Assembly (NCBI RefSeq): GCF_026627445.1
Contig: NZ_JAPNLJ010000001.1
Coordinates: forward strand, 62,001-126,000
Source: Streptomyces sp. H27-H1
GTDB taxonomy: Bacteria; Actinomycetota; Actinomycetes; Streptomycetales; Streptomycetaceae
Direction: 5' to 3'
Length of the DNA: 64,000 nt
Position 1 is the stretch's first letter. Every line of letters starts with the position of its first letter. Of this stretch, positions 17,118 to 32,147 are shown piece by piece. A program made the translations under genes and the position numbers. Below the pieces are notes generated by a model. It was not told the DNA's origin. It did no database searches and saw nothing but the letters and a program-made list of their open reading frames with translations.

Positions 17118-18413
17118 CTAGAGTGCCCGCCGCCGGCCCAGGAGGACCCAGCCGCCCAGCACGAGCAGCAAGAGGGTCCCCGTACCGAAACCGGCGCCCG
17201 CGACCACCTGCATCACCGACCGGTTCGCGGCGGCGTCGGCGGCCTCCACGGCCGTACTGCCCTCCTTGGCGGCGGTACGGTCCTCGGCTCCCACCCCGAA
17301 TCCGGCCGCCGCGAGGTCCTCCGTGTAGGCGGGGGCCTTGCCCGCCCCGCCGATGACCTCCATGCGCAGGGTCAGCGGGACGGGCACCGCGTCCTCGATG
17401 AACTCCCCTACCTTCTGGGCCATGGTCACCGCGATGTAGTACCAGCCGGCCACCCGGACCGACTGCACTTTCCGGTCGGCGGAGAAGCGGTTCTCGTACG
17501 CCACCGGCGGTGTCCGCGGCAGGGTGAACCCCGCCTGCTTCCCGTCGTACGTGGCGTCCTCGCTGCTGACCAGCGCCCGGTAAGGGCTGTACAGCGAGAC
17601 GGTCAGCCCCGACGCGGCCGATCCGTACTCCTTCGTCGGCTTGCCGGCGGAGAGTTCGGCCGAGAGGCCCAGCTGCTGACCCCAGTCGAGCGGCACCCGG
17701 TAGTAGCGGGTCTGGCCGGGCCGCAGGTCGTCGCTCCAGACCCCGCTGCCGAGGGCCCGGGCGTCGTTGAAGCCGGTCCCGCCGGACCGGGGCGCCGGAT
17801 CGCTGCCCGGCAGAGTCGGGGAGGCCGAGGGCCAGACGCTGGGGGCGGTGGTGGGCGCGCTGCCGCCGCTGAGCCCCGGTTCCCGCTGGACCCGCAGCTC
17901 CAGGGGCCAGGCGGCCGGGTCCCCGTCCTTGGGCGCCTCGCGCGTGACCTTGACGTAGTAGGTCCCACCGCCCTGGCAGGCGGCGTCCTCCTGCAGCATC
18001 CGGGCACCCGCGGCGCTGACGGGAACGGGTTCGTAGCCGATGCTCGCCGTCGCGGGGCTGCCGCAGGAGCGGTTCTCGATGTTCACGACGTCCACTTCGA
18101 CGCCGTCGCCGTAGCCCACTTCGGCGCTGCCCGGGGGCTGGAGGACGGCGGAGACGTACACGGTGGAGCGGTCGTCGAGGTTGAGCCGGTAGTAGCGCTC
18201 CCCGGGCGCGATCGAGTCCTTGTAGACCGATCCGGCCTTCAGCTCCGGGGAACCGGCCGTGGAGGGCTTCCCCTCGACCGCCTGCGCCCCGTCCGCGCCC
18301 CGGTACGCGGGCACGGGCTGCGGATTCCCCACCGCCCCCGCGGCCCCCGGCAGGGCAGCCACCAGTCCGAGGGCGGCCACCGCCGCGCCCACGCCCGTCC
18401 GTACCCGACCCAT
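17118..18413 (-). CDS. large secreted, C-terminally membrane-anchored protein of unknown function
   Basis: Protein of 431 residues. A signal peptide (about 1-27, AGA-VG) is followed by an extracellular region in two similar halves: each has a segment of the type AL/GSVYKDSIAPGERYYRLNLD and LGSGVWSDDLRPGQTRYYRVPLDWGQQL, both resembling pre-peptidase C-terminal-like beta domains. A Pro/Ser-rich linker separates the halves. The C-terminus has a membrane helix (about 405-424) and GRRRAL tail. ATG 18413 is chosen because the signal peptide begins there. It is convergent with the kinase gene 30 bases away. No function is assigned. Confidence 0.78.
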   Translation of the reverse strand: MGRVRTGVGAAVAALGLVAALPGAAGAVGNPQPVPAYRGADGAQAVEGKPSTAGSPELKAGSVYKDSIAPGERYYRLNLDDRSTVYVSAVLQPPGSAEVGYGDGVEVDVVNIENRSCGSPATASIGYEPVPVSAAGARMLQEDAACQGGGTYYVKVTREAPKDGDPAAWPLELRVQREPGLSGGSAPTTAPSVWPSASPTLPGSDPAPRSGGTGFNDARALGSGVWSDDLRPGQTRYYRVPLDWGQQLGLSAELSAGKPTKEYGSAASGLTVSLYSPYRALVSSEDATYDGKQAGFTLPRTPPVAYENRFSADRKVQSVRVAGWYYIAVTMAQKVGEFIEDAVPVPLTLRMEVIGGAGKAPAYTEDLAAAGFGVGAEDRTAAKEGSTAVEAADAAANRSVMQVVAGAGFGTGTLLLLVLGGWVLLGRRRAL

Positions 18414-18488
18414 CACAAGCACCCACCCCGAGTTTGCCAACGCAAGCAAATTCTTTGCATATTGCAATATTTCGTCACAGAGCAGCAC

Positions 18489-18520
18489 AGAGCCCCGACC
18501 GCAGCGGCAGTCGGGGCTCT
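18489..18520 (-). terminator. terminator after the DLW-39 gene
   Basis: An 11-bp perfect stem AGAGCCCCGAC / GTCGGGGCTCT with a ten-base loop, just downstream of the microprotein gene on the minus strand. Confidence 0.75.
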
Positions 18521-18537
18521 GGGTTCAACCTTGGGTC

Positions 18538-18672
18538 TCACACACCGGAACCAGAAGGCACTGAGTCAGTTGCCTCCGTCCACAGGTCCTGCTCGGCGCG
18601 GTCCGCCTGGATCTGGCGGTACACGAGGAGCCCGCCGATGGCGGCCAGTGCGACCAGGAGCAGCTTCTTCAC
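18538..18672 (-). CDS. DLW-39 family microprotein
   Basis: A 44-residue protein beginning MKKLLLVALAAIGGLLVYRQIQADRAEQDLWTEATD, the hallmark of the tiny actinobacterial DLW-39 family (named for the conserved DLW). One N-terminal membrane helix and an acidic C-terminus suggest a membrane microprotein; the function is unknown. The GTG at 18672 fits the family start; a longer frame to 18726 adds 18 unrelated residues. A perfect palindrome ACCGATCGGT (18737-18746) lies about 65 bases upstream and may be an operator. In Streptomyces the gene lies beside tRNA-Ile and DUF3566, as here. Confidence 0.88.
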   Translation of the reverse strand: MKKLLLVALAAIGGLLVYRQIQADRAEQDLWTEATDSVPSGSGV

Positions 18673-18777
18673 CGTGCGACCTCGTCTTTCGTTGACGTAG
18701 GGGACTTCTGGCGGCCAACAATACACACCGACCGATACCGATCGGTGACCTGCCGTCCCACCAACTGGCCCAACGAC

Positions 18778-18810
18778 AAAGACCCCCAGGCCATGGGCCT
18801 GGGGGTCTTC
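18778..18810 (-). terminator. terminator after tRNA-Ile
   Basis: An inverted repeat GACCCCCAGGCC / GGCCTGGGGGTC around ATG, flanked by AAAG, which reads as CTTT on the minus strand downstream of the tRNA. Confidence 0.85.
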
Positions 18811-18817
18811 GACACTG

Positions 18818-18891
18818 TGGGGCTAACAGGATTTGAACCTGTGGCCTCATCCTTATCAGGGATGCGCTCTAACCAACTGAGCTATAGCCCC
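18818..18891 (-). tRNA. tRNA-Ile (anticodon GAT)
   Basis: A 74-base cloverleaf beginning GGGGCTATAGCTCAG and ending TAGCCCCA, with anticodon loop CTGATAAG (GAT). CCA is not encoded. It sits downstream of gyrA and DUF3566, matching the ileT position in mycobacteria. Confidence 0.97.
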
Positions 18892-18998
18892 ATCCGCGCT
18901 GCGCGCTGACTTCTGAAGGTTAGCGCACAGACCCGGTGACTCCAAAATTGGTTGCCGTGACCCGTCTGCGCAGGTCATCAGCCCCCTCTTGGAAGCGT

Positions 18999-19628
18999 CT
19001 ACTCGTCCTCGGCGAGCGTCAGCTCCACACCGCCGACGAACCCCGCCGACAGGTTGTAGATGAACGCGCCCAGGGTCGCCAGCGCCGTCATGAGCACCAC
19101 GTCGATGACCGAGATCACCGTCGTGAAGATCAGAACGCGCGGCAGCGACAGGAAGGTCTGGAGGTCGAAGCCGTTGCTCTCGTTCGAGCCGGTCGCCTCG
19201 CTGATCGTGCCGCCGACGCTGGAGAAGATGCCCATGGCGTCCATGACCATCCACAGCACCACCGACGCCACGATCGTGCACACGCCCAGCGCGATCGACA
19301 GCAGGAAGCTGACCTTCATCACCGACCAGGGGTCGGCCTTGGCCACCCTGAGCCGCGCCTTGCGCGTCCTGGGTGCCATACGGGCTCCCGTGCGCGGCTT
19401 GCGCTGCGCTCCGGGATCGCCCGCCCCGCGCGGCGCCCCGGTGCCCGCGGGCGCCGCGTACGCCTGCGGCGGGTGGTAAGGCTGCTGAGGGCCGGCCTGA
19501 GTCTGAGGCGACTGCGGCGGCTGCGGTCCTCGGGTGTCCGTCACGGTTCCCCCCTGAGAGTCCGCGGCGGGGCCACGGGCACCGTTCGCTCCAGTGTTGG
19601 CCGGTCCGGCGCCCGTGGCTCCGCTCAC
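18999..19628 (-). CDS. DUF3566 domain membrane protein
   Basis: Protein of 209 residues. The first 95 are disordered (Gly, Pro, Gln rich) and basic near the membrane; the DUF3566 domain follows (about 96-205) with two membrane helices around LSIALGVCTIVASVVLWMVMD and LIFTTVISVIDVVLMTALATLGAFIYNL. The function is unknown; it is the conserved neighbour of gyrA in Actinobacteria (Rv0007). The GTG start at 19628 uses GAGGAG, which is also the last codons of gyrA (GAG GAG TAA), so translation is coupled. Confidence 0.92.
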   Translation of the reverse strand: MSGATGAGPANTGANGARGPAADSQGGTVTDTRGPQPPQSPQTQAGPQQPYHPPQAYAAPAGTGAPRGAGDPGAQRKPRTGARMAPRTRKARLRVAKADPWSVMKVSFLLSIALGVCTIVASVVLWMVMDAMGIFSSVGGTISEATGSNESNGFDLQTFLSLPRVLIFTTVISVIDVVLMTALATLGAFIYNLSAGFVGGVELTLAEDE

Positions 19629-19630
19629 GC

Positions 19631-22243
<2,613 letters not shown>

Positions 22244-22283
22244 TGCTGGTCAGAAGTCCTTTCAGGCAGTCAGCTGAGCCGAC

Positions 22284-24895
<2,612 letters not shown>

Positions 24896-25441
24896 TCACC
24901 CGTAGGTGTCCCCCGGGCCGGTGCTCCCCGGTGCCCGCAAGGGCCCGTACCGCTTCGGCCCGCCGCCCGGACCGTGCACCTTGATCAGCCGGACCGTGCC
25001 CTGCCCCAGGTCCGCGTTGAGCCGGGCCACCAGCTGCGGGGCCAGCAGCTTCAGCTGCGCCGCCCACGCCGAGGAATCGCAGCGCACCACCAGCTCGCGG
25101 TCCTCGTACCGGTCCGGCACGCAGTGCGTCGCGATGTCGTGGCCGACGATCTCCGGCCACCGCTCCATCACGCCCGCCACCGCCATCGGCATCTCCCAGC
25201 CGCGCTCCGTCCGCAGCCGGTCCAGCGCCGCCATCAGCGGCATCGGGTCCCGGCCGTCCGCGCGGGCGCCCGAGCGCAGGCCCGGCTGGTAGCGGCCTTT
25301 CTTGTTCTGCGCCGCGTTGCCCCGGGCCCGTGCCTGCTCGCGGGCGGCCGCCAGCGCCTGGCGTGCCAGGTCCACGCCGGAGGGTTCGGCCTTCTTGCGC
25401 GGCGGTTCCTCCCGCGCCGGATCCTGCTGGTCACCGCTCAC
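24896..25441 (-). CDS. DUF721 family protein (DciA-like)
   Basis: Protein of 181 residues. A basic N-terminal part ([31 protein letters not shown]) precedes the DUF721 domain (about 80-160; [14 protein letters not shown], then [26 protein letters not shown]), related to DciA, a loader or partner of the replicative helicase in bacteria lacking DnaC/DnaI. The helicase gene dnaB is in this window. GTG 25441 overlaps the recF stop by four bases. The Rv0004 gene occupies the same place in M. tuberculosis. The DciA-type role is inferred from the family. Confidence 0.9.
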   Translation of the reverse strand: MSGDQQDPAREEPPRKKAEPSGVDLARQALAAAREQARARGNAAQNKKGRYQPGLRSGARADGRDPMPLMAALDRLRTERGWEMPMAVAGVMERWPEIVGHDIATHCVPDRYEDRELVVRCDSSAWAAQLKLLAPQLVARLNADLGQGTVRLIKVHGPGGGPKRYGPLRAPGSTGPGDTYG

Positions 25442-26574
25442 AGCCGGGTCACCTCTCCGCCTGACACCGCGAAACGGGTCCCGACCAGCACCCCGGGCAC
25501 GTCGTCGTCGACCGCCGCCGTCACCAGTACCTGCTCGCCCGGAGCCACCAGCTCCGCCAGCCGTTCCCGGCGCCGTGCGTCCAGCTCCGCGAACACGTCG
25601 TCGAGGATCAGCACCGGCTCGCTGCCCTCCGAGCGGAGCAGATCGTAGGAGGCCAGCCGCAGGGCCAGCGCGTACGACCAGGACTCGCCGTGGCTCGCGT
25701 ACCCCTTGGCAGGCAGCTCGCCCAGGCGCAGCACCATGTCGTCGCGGTGCGGGCCGACGAGGGTCACGCCGCGCTCGATCTCCTGCTTGCGCACCTCGGC
25801 CAGCGAGCCGAGGAGGACCTCGTACAGCGCCTCGCGGGTGCGGGCCGCGCCGCTGTCCACGGGCTCGCCCGCGGAGGACTTGTACGCCACGCCGAGCGGG
25901 CCTCCGCCGGGCGCGAGCTGCTCGTACGCCTTGTCCGCGAGCGGCAGCAGCGTCGCGATCAGGTCGAGCCGCTGGGACAGCATTTCCGCGCCCACGCGCG
26001 CGAGGTGCTGGTCCCACACGTCGAGGGTGGACAGGTCCATGGAGCGGCCGCCGTGGCGGCGGGCCATCGCCGCCGACTTCAGCAGGGTGTTGCGCTGCTT
26101 GAGCACCCGCTCGTAGTCCGAGCGCACGGCCGCCATGCGTGGCGAGCGGGCCGTGACGAGCTCGTCGAGGAAGCGGCGCCGCTCACCGGGGTCGCCCTTG
26201 ACCAGGGCGAGGTCCTCGGGGGCGAAGAGCACCGTACGCACGATGCCCAGGACGTCCCTCGGCCTGACCTGCGAGGACCTGTTGATCCGGGCCCGGTTGG
26301 CGCGGCCCGGGTTCAGCTCCAGCTCCACCAGCTGCTGCCGCTCGCCCTGGGTGACGGCGGCTCGGATGACGGCGCGCTCGGCGCCCATCCGCACGAGCGG
26401 GGCGTCCGCCGAGACGCGGTGGCTTCCGAGGGTCGCGAGATAGCCGATCGCCTCGACGAGGTTGGTCTTGCCCTGACCGTTGGGGCCCACGAAAGCGGTG
26501 ACGCCCGGGTCGAGGGGAACCTCGGCCCGGGCGTACGAGCGGAAGTCGGCCAACGAGAGATGCGAAACGTGCAT
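25438..26574 (-). CDS. recF: DNA replication/repair protein RecF
   Basis: SMC-like ATPase of 378 residues that helps load RecA at gaps. Walker A is [14 protein letters not shown] (about 30-43) and Walker B is [11 protein letters not shown] near the C-terminus, with the family opening [15 protein letters not shown]. It lies between gnd and DUF721; the GTGA overlap couples it to DUF721. Confidence 0.97.
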   Translation of the reverse strand: MHVSHLSLADFRSYARAEVPLDPGVTAFVGPNGQGKTNLVEAIGYLATLGSHRVSADAPLVRMGAERAVIRAAVTQGERQQLVELELNPGRANRARINRSSQVRPRDVLGIVRTVLFAPEDLALVKGDPGERRRFLDELVTARSPRMAAVRSDYERVLKQRNTLLKSAAMARRHGGRSMDLSTLDVWDQHLARVGAEMLSQRLDLIATLLPLADKAYEQLAPGGGPLGVAYKSSAGEPVDSGAARTREALYEVLLGSLAEVRKQEIERGVTLVGPHRDDMVLRLGELPAKGYASHGESWSYALALRLASYDLLRSEGSEPVLILDDVFAELDARRRERLAELVAPGEQVLVTAAVDDDVPGVLVGTRFAVSGGEVTRL

Positions 26575-26655
26575 ACGGCGCCGACCTCCCCCGGCTTCCT
26601 GCTGCTCTGCTGTGCTCCCGCTCCACGGGCCGACGGCCTGTGGAGCGGTTGTGGA

Positions 26656-27531
26656 TTACTTCTTCTCGACCGCGTGGCCGCCGAACTGGTTGCGCAGCGC
26701 GGCGATCATCTTCATCTGCGGCGAGTCCTCCTGGCGGGACGCGAAGCGCGCGAAGAGCGAGGCCGTGATCGCGGGCAGCGGCACGGCGTTGTCGATCGCG
26801 GCCTCGACGGTCCAGCGGCCCTCGCCGGAGTCCTGCGCGAACCCGCGCAGTTGCTGCAGGTGCTCGTCCTCGTCCAGCGCGTTCACGGCCAGGTCCAGCA
26901 GCCAGGAACGGATGACCGTTCCCTCCTGCCAGGACCGGAAGACCTCGCGGACGTCGGTGACCGAGTCGACCTTCTCCAGCAGTTCCCAGCCCTCGGCGTA
27001 GGCCTGCATCATGGCGTACTCGATGCCGTTGTGGACCATCTTCGCGAAGTGGCCGGCGCCGATCTTGCCGGCGTGCACGGCGCCGAACTCGCCCTCGGGC
27101 TTGAGTGCGTCGAAGACGGGCTGGACGGCCGCGACGTGCTCCTTGGCGCCGCCGTACATCAGCGCGTAGCCGTTCTCCAGGCCCCAGACGCCGCCCGAGA
27201 CTCCGCAGTCGACGAAGCCGATGCCCTTGGCCGCCAGCTCGGCGCCGTGCTTCTCGTCGTCGGTCCAGCGCGAGTTGCCGCCGTCGACGACGATGTCGCC
27301 GGGCGAGAGCAGGCCGGCGAGCTCGTCCACGGTGGACTGGGTCGCCGCGCCCGCCGGGACCATGACCCACACCACGCGGGGGGCCTGCAGGCTGTCCACA
27401 AGTTCCGACAGGCTGTGGACATCGGCGAGGTCCGGGTTGCGGTCGTATCCGATGACGGTGTGGCCGGCGCGGCGGATGCGCTCGCGCATGTTGCCGCCCA
27501 TCTTGCCGAGACCGACGAGACCAAGCTCCAT
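26656..27531 (-). CDS. gnd: 6-phosphogluconate dehydrogenase, decarboxylating (short form)
   Basis: Enzyme of 291 residues in the short GntZ/YqeC-type class (the classical enzyme is about 470), converting 6-phosphogluconate to ribulose 5-phosphate. The Rossmann motif is GLVGLGKMGGNM at the N-terminus; the substrate motifs DCGVSGGVWGLENGYALMYGG and GHFAKMVHNGIEY, including the catalytic Lys and Asn, are intact. ATG 27531 gives the normal family start. Its place between recF and dnaN is conserved in Streptomyces. Confidence 0.95.
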   Translation of the reverse strand: MELGLVGLGKMGGNMRERIRRAGHTVIGYDRNPDLADVHSLSELVDSLQAPRVVWVMVPAGAATQSTVDELAGLLSPGDIVVDGGNSRWTDDEKHGAELAAKGIGFVDCGVSGGVWGLENGYALMYGGAKEHVAAVQPVFDALKPEGEFGAVHAGKIGAGHFAKMVHNGIEYAMMQAYAEGWELLEKVDSVTDVREVFRSWQEGTVIRSWLLDLAVNALDEDEHLQQLRGFAQDSGEGRWTVEAAIDNAVPLPAITASLFARFASRQEDSPQMKMIAALRNQFGGHAVEKK

Positions 27532-27792
27532 CAGGTGGTTCCTTAAGCGTTGTGGCCGTCTGTGCCGGGGTTCCCCCCTGCCCGGGGACATCCCCCCGTG
27601 CCGAGCCTACGCCGGGCCGTGCCACCCGGCGCCACGGGCACTCCGGGTGTCGGCGCCGAGGGGCGCGGGAGGCCCGTACGAGGCTCCGTAGGGCTTCTGC
27701 GGGGCTTCGCGGGCCTGGTGCGCAACGCCGTCGGGGCCGGTCCCGCGGGAAGCGGAACCGGGCCCGACGGGCTGCCGCATCGTTTCCGGAGC

Positions 27793-28923
27793 TCAGCCGG
27801 AGAGGCGGACCGGCATGATCAGGTACTTGTACGCCTCGTCGGCCTCGGCGTCGACCGCCGGGCGGCCGCTGAGCAGCGCCGGCTTGGTGGACGTGGTGAA
27901 GCTCAGCTGCGCGGCCGGCGAGTCGATCGCGCTCAGGCCGTCCAGCAGGAAGGTCGGGTTGAAGGCGATCGAGATGTCGTCGCCCTCCAGCTTCGCGTCG
28001 ACGCGCTCCACAGCCTGTGCGTCGTCGGAGGAACCGGCCTCCAGGATCAGCACGCCCTGCTCGAAGCTGAGGCGCACCGGGGTGTTGCGCTCGGCGACCA
28101 GGGCCACGCGCTTGACGGCCTCGACGAACGGGGCGGTCTCGATCACCGCGATGGAGTTGAACTCCGTCGGGAAGAGCGTGCGGTACTTCGGCAGGTCGCC
28201 TTCGAGGAGGCGGGTGGTGGTCCGCCGGCCGGCGCCCTCGAAGCCGATGAGGCCCTCGCCATGACCGGAGCCCGACAGCGCGATGGTGACCGTGTCGCCG
28301 CTGGTGAGCGACTTGGCGGTGTCCAGGAGGGTCTTGGCGGGCACCAGGGCCACGGCCGAGGCCTCCGGGTCCTCAGGCTTCCACAGGAACTCGCGGACCG
28401 CGAAGCGGTAGCGGTCGGTGGAGGCCAGGGTGACCTTGTCGCCCTCGATCTCGATGCGGACACCGGTCAGCACGGGCAGCGTGTCGTCACGGCCGGCGGC
28501 GATGGCGACCTGGGCGGCGGCCGAGGCGAAGACCTCGCCGGGCACGGTGCCGGTCGCGGTGGGCATCGTCGGCAGAGCCGGGTATTCCTCCACAGGCAGG
28601 GTGTGGAGTGTGAACCGCGAGGAGCCGCAGACCACGGTCGCCCGTACACCGTCTGTGGAAATCTCCACCGGGCGGTTGGGCAGGGCGCGGCAGATGTCGG
28701 CGAGCAGCCGGCCGGAGACCAGGACGGTGCCGTCCTCCTCGACGTCCGCCTCGACGGAGACCCGCGCCGAGACCTCGTAGTCGAAGCCGGAGAGGGACAG
28801 CTTGCCCTCCTCGGCCTTCAGCAGCAGGCCCGCGAGAACGGGCACCGGCGGCCGGGCCGGGAGGCTACGAGCAGCCCAGGCCACCGCCTCCGCGAGTACG
28901 TCGCGCTCCACCCGGATCTTCAC
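27793..28923 (-). CDS. dnaN: DNA polymerase III beta sliding clamp
   Basis: Ring-forming processivity clamp of 376 residues with the three-domain layout. It begins MKIRVERDVLAEAVAWAARSLP and ends with the conserved YLIMPVRLSG, which forms part of the partner-binding pocket. The start is GTG at 28923. It borders oriC on the left, the standard dnaA-oriC-dnaN arrangement of Streptomyces. A 261-base gap to gnd holds no gene. Confidence 0.98.
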   Translation of the reverse strand: MKIRVERDVLAEAVAWAARSLPARPPVPVLAGLLLKAEEGKLSLSGFDYEVSARVSVEADVEEDGTVLVSGRLLADICRALPNRPVEISTDGVRATVVCGSSRFTLHTLPVEEYPALPTMPTATGTVPGEVFASAAAQVAIAAGRDDTLPVLTGVRIEIEGDKVTLASTDRYRFAVREFLWKPEDPEASAVALVPAKTLLDTAKSLTSGDTVTIALSGSGHGEGLIGFEGAGRRTTTRLLEGDLPKYRTLFPTEFNSIAVIETAPFVEAVKRVALVAERNTPVRLSFEQGVLILEAGSSDDAQAVERVDAKLEGDDISIAFNPTFLLDGLSAIDSPAAQLSFTTSTKPALLSGRPAVDAEADEAYKYLIMPVRLSG

Positions 28924-29084
28924 CGGAAACCGCCTCCTGCTGTTGATCGCTCGTCTGCCGGCCTTCGTCGTCGGCTGGTCGATGCCTCAACCGATGCCGG
29001 GGACCAGTCTGACGTACGGCGCCGACAGTCGTGGCTGCTGGCGGTCAAGTCGGGAGCGAGGTGTCGGGGAGGCGATCCACCGAG

Positions 29085-29660
29085 TTGTGCACAGGTCCTG
29101 CTTGAAAACCGAAACCGGGCTATCTCTCTATGGGAGTAGTAGTAGGGCCTGTGGAAACGGTGGATAAGCCCGTTTTCGCAGGTCAGCCCGCGTTTTTTAT
29201 CCCCACACCCTGTGGGTGACACCGGTGGACAACCGGGTGTCTCTGTGGAGAACGAAAAGTTCTGCACAGGCCGTCCCCAGATGACCCCGAGTACTCCACA
29301 GGTGCGTCCCCAGGTTTCCCCGAGTACTCCACAGCCCAAACGTCGACTTCGGTGTGACCGCTTTCACTCGGGGCGGTGATTGAGGGCTCCGCGTTGCCGA
29401 ACAGTGGACAACGGTGTGGGGAAGCCATCTGATCCTGTGCACAGGACGCGGGAAGCTGTGGACGGCCGGTGGACAACGCGGTGGACGCACCTGTGGACGA
29501 AAAATTCGTCCACAGCCTGTGGATAGCGGTTGCGCACAATTCCACAGGGGTCTGACCAGCCCTGATGATGTCTCACGCCTGGGCCCTGTAGACAGTTTTG
29601 TGGGCGCCGCGGGCTGTCCCCAGGTTGTGGACGGAAGAAAGTCGCCAAATCTGTGGATGA
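29085..29660. other. oriC: chromosomal replication origin oriC
   Basis: The 878-base gap between dnaN and dnaA holds no gene but about 20 DnaA-box-like nonamers in both orientations. Clear ones start at 29085, 29150, 29159, 29224, 29244, 29260, 29292, 29325, 29403, 29436, 29457, 29468, 29480, 29492, 29506, 29518, 29530, 29538, 29626 and 29652. They fit the G+C-biased Streptomyces consensus (TTGTCCACA and variants), and the densest group is 29457-29546. A short T-rich run lies at 29192-29200, but there is no large A+T-rich unwinding element, as usual in this genus. Confidence 0.95.
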
Positions 29661-29711
29661 GTTGCCCTCCAGGGGGCGTATTCGAACAAGTTGGGAGCGC
29701 ACGCATGAAGA

Positions 29712-29743
29712 AGGGCGCCCCCTAAGTGACCCGGGAGCGCCCT
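29712..29743 (-). terminator. possible dnaA terminator
   Basis: An inverted repeat AGGGCGC / GCGCCCT with an 18-base loop about 60 bases after the dnaA stop. The long loop makes it a weak call. Confidence 0.35.
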
Positions 29744-29801
29744 CTGAGAGCGTTTATGGGGGCTTCGACGACGCCCGTACGGCCCGCGCACAGTGCCCGT
29801 G

Positions 29802-31625
29802 TCAGCCGTTCTTGATGCGGTTGGTGAGCTCCGTGACCTGGTTGTAGATGGAGCGGCGTTCCGCCATCAGAGCGCGGATCTTGCGGTCCGCATGCATGAC
29901 GGTGGTGTGGTCGCGGCCGCCGAACTGTGCCCCGATCTTGGGCAGCGAGAGGTCCGTGAGCTCCCGGCACAGGTACATGGCGATCTGACGGGCGGTGACC
30001 AGCACGCGGCTGCGCGAGGAGCCGCACAGGTCGTCCACGGTGAGCCCGAAGTAGTCGGCGGTGGCGGCCATGATGTCCGTCGCCGTGATCTCGGGCGCGC
30101 TGTCCTCGCCGCCGGGGATCAGGTTCTTCAGTACGTCCTCGGCCAGGCCCAGGTCCACCGGCTGCCGGTTCAGGCTCGCGAAGGCCGTGACCCGGATCAG
30201 CGCCCCCTCGAGCTCGCGGATGTTGCGCGAGATGCGGGAGGCGATGAACTCCAGCACCTCCGGCGGGGCGTTGAGCTGCTCCTGGACGGCCTTCTTGCGC
30301 AGGATCGCGATCCGGGTCTCCAGCTCGGGCGGCTGGACGTCGGTGATCAGGCCCCACTCGAAGCGGTTGCGGAGCCGGTCCTCCAGGGTGACGAGCTGCT
30401 TGGGCGGCCGGTCGGAGGAGAGCACGATCTGCTTGTTGGCGTTGTGCAGCGTGTTGAAGGTGTGGAAGAACTCCTCCTGCGTCGACTCCTTGCTCGCGAG
30501 GAACTGGATGTCGTCGACGAGCAGGATGTCCATCTCGCGGTAGCGCTTGCGGAACGCGTCGCCCTTGCCGTCGCGGATCGAGTTGATGAACTCGTTGGTG
30601 AACTCCTCGGAGCTCACGTACCGCACCCGGGTGCCGGGGTAGAGGCTCCGCGCGTAGTGCCCGATGGCGTGCAGCAGGTGCGTCTTGCCGAGGCCCGACT
30701 CCCCGTAGATGAAGAGGGGGTTGTACGCCTTGGCCGGCGCCTCGGCTACGGCCACCGCGGCGGCGTGCGCGAAGCGGTTGGAGGCGCCGATGACGAAGGT
30801 GTCGAAGAGGTACTTCGGGTTCAGCCGGGCGGTCGGCTCGAGCGGGCCCGAGGTGGAACCGCCGGACGGGGCCGAGGGTGCGGGCCGGCTGGGCACCGGC
30901 CGCGGGGCGGACTGCTGCTCGTACTGCTGCTGCTCGTAGGGGCGCGAGGAGCGCTGCTGCTGGCCCTCGTACTGCTGCTGCTCGTACTTCTGCTGTTCGT
31001 AGGAGCCCTGGTCGTAGGAGGAGGGCTCGGACTGCTGCATGTAGCCCGGCTGCGGGGAGGCGTACGGGTCGCGGTCGGGGAAGCCGCCGAGGCGGGGCTG
31101 CTGCCAGCCGTAGTCGTCCTGCTGGCCGCCGCGGGGCCAGGCGCCGGGCTCGGAGCGCGGCTGCTGGTAGTCCGGATAGGCGGGGCGGGCGGTGGGGAGC
31201 TGGTCGTCCGCGGGGCCGGAGTGGCCGCCGTGGCCGGTATGACCGCCGGGACCGGTCTGGCCGCCGGGTCCGGTGTGACCGCCGGTGCGCTGGCCGCCGT
31301 ACGGCTCGTAGCCGTCGCGAGAAGAGGACGGGGCCGGGGGCGAGGGCTCGCCGGCGGAGTCGTCGACGGTGATGGCGATCCGGATCGGGCGTCCGCACTC
31401 ACGGCTGAGGGCATCGCTGATGAGCGGGGCCAGCCGGCCTTCGAGGACGCGCTTGCCGTACTCGTTGGGGACGGCAAGCAGCGCGGTGTCGGCCACCAGG
31501 GCCAAGGGCTGACAACGCTCGACCCACTGCTTGTCCTTGGGCTCGATGCTGTTCTGTCCCTCCCCGAGGAGCTTTTCGAGCACCCTTGGCCACACTGCGG
31601 CAAGATCGGCAGGTACGTCAGCCAC
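29802..31625 (-). CDS. dnaA: chromosomal replication initiator DnaA
   Basis: Initiator ATPase of 607 residues, longer than the E. coli protein because of the long Gln/Tyr/Pro/Gly-rich domain II (about 100-260) typical of Streptomyces. Domain III shows Walker [16 protein letters not shown] and LLVDDIQFL. Domain IV holds the DnaA signature [23 protein letters not shown] near the C-terminus. The start is GTG at 31625. DnaA boxes in its upstream region (31739-31759) suggest autoregulation. Confidence 0.98.
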   Translation of the reverse strand: MADVPADLAAVWPRVLEKLLGEGQNSIEPKDKQWVERCQPLALVADTALLAVPNEYGKRVLEGRLAPLISDALSRECGRPIRIAITVDDSAGEPSPPAPSSSRDGYEPYGGQRTGGHTGPGGQTGPGGHTGHGGHSGPADDQLPTARPAYPDYQQPRSEPGAWPRGGQQDDYGWQQPRLGGFPDRDPYASPQPGYMQQSEPSSYDQGSYEQQKYEQQQYEGQQQRSSRPYEQQQYEQQSAPRPVPSRPAPSAPSGGSTSGPLEPTARLNPKYLFDTFVIGASNRFAHAAAVAVAEAPAKAYNPLFIYGESGLGKTHLLHAIGHYARSLYPGTRVRYVSSEEFTNEFINSIRDGKGDAFRKRYREMDILLVDDIQFLASKESTQEEFFHTFNTLHNANKQIVLSSDRPPKQLVTLEDRLRNRFEWGLITDVQPPELETRIAILRKKAVQEQLNAPPEVLEFIASRISRNIRELEGALIRVTAFASLNRQPVDLGLAEDVLKNLIPGGEDSAPEITATDIMAATADYFGLTVDDLCGSSRSRVLVTARQIAMYLCRELTDLSLPKIGAQFGGRDHTTVMHADRKIRALMAERRSIYNQVTELTNRIKNG

Positions 31626-31987
31626 AGGGCACGCTCTCTCAGAGGGGGTCCCACGAATGTGTGGTTCTTTGGGACGGGCGGGACAAAAGATCCGGGGTCA
31701 GTCAACGGTAGTCAGGCCGACGGGTACGGTTCAAGTCGTTGTCCACAGCCTGTGCACAGTGTGGGGCACCGCCGCCTCGGTTTGACCGGATGGCGTAGCC
31801 GCGCGTACCGTAACGAGGTCGAGTTGTCGATGGCTGCTGCCGCCTGCCTACCGATGGGCGAGATCACTGATGTGATCGTTTAGCGGTGCCGCACGGGCGA
31901 ACACGCGAGTATTTATTTCTCCTCGTGGGCGCACGGTGACAGCCAGGCGATGTCCCGCCACAACGATTTATTCTCTGGAGCCCCCGA
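31626..31987. promoter_or_regulatory. divergent dnaA/rpmH promoter region with DnaA boxes
   Basis: This 362-base gap drives dnaA leftwards and rpmH rightwards. It contains a perfect TTGTCCACA (31739-31747) and a TGTGCACAG box (31751-31759) 114-134 bases upstream of dnaA, consistent with the known autorepression of dnaA in Streptomyces. A possible rpmH promoter is TTGTCG (31824-31829) with TACCGA (31849-31854), but the 19-base spacer is long. Confidence 0.6.
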
Positions 31988-32125
31988 GTGAGCAAGCGCA
32001 CCTTCCAGCCGAACAACCGCCGTCGTGCCAAGACCCACGGCTTCCGCCTGCGGATGCGTACCCGTGCCGGTCGCGCGATCCTCGCGAACCGCCGTGGCAA
32101 GGGCCGCAGCGCCCTTTCCGCGTAA
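31988..32125 (+). CDS. rpmH: 50S ribosomal protein L34
   Basis: A 45-residue basic ribosomal protein reading [19 protein letters not shown] and ending [13 protein letters not shown]. The start is GTG at 31988 with GGAG nine bases upstream; the stop is TAA at 32123. It is easily missed by length-filtered gene calling. It heads the rpmH-rnpA-yidD-yidC-jag-rsmG cluster. Confidence 0.97.
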   Translation: MSKRTFQPNNRRRAKTHGFRLRMRTRAGRAILANRRGKGRSALSA

Positions 32126-32147
32126 CTGACAGGCGGATCGTGACGTC

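Noticed and set aside
27392..27422. DnaA-like boxes inside gnd
   Set aside because: Two imperfect TGTCCACA matches within a coding region in a G+C-rich genome are not enough to call a cluster.
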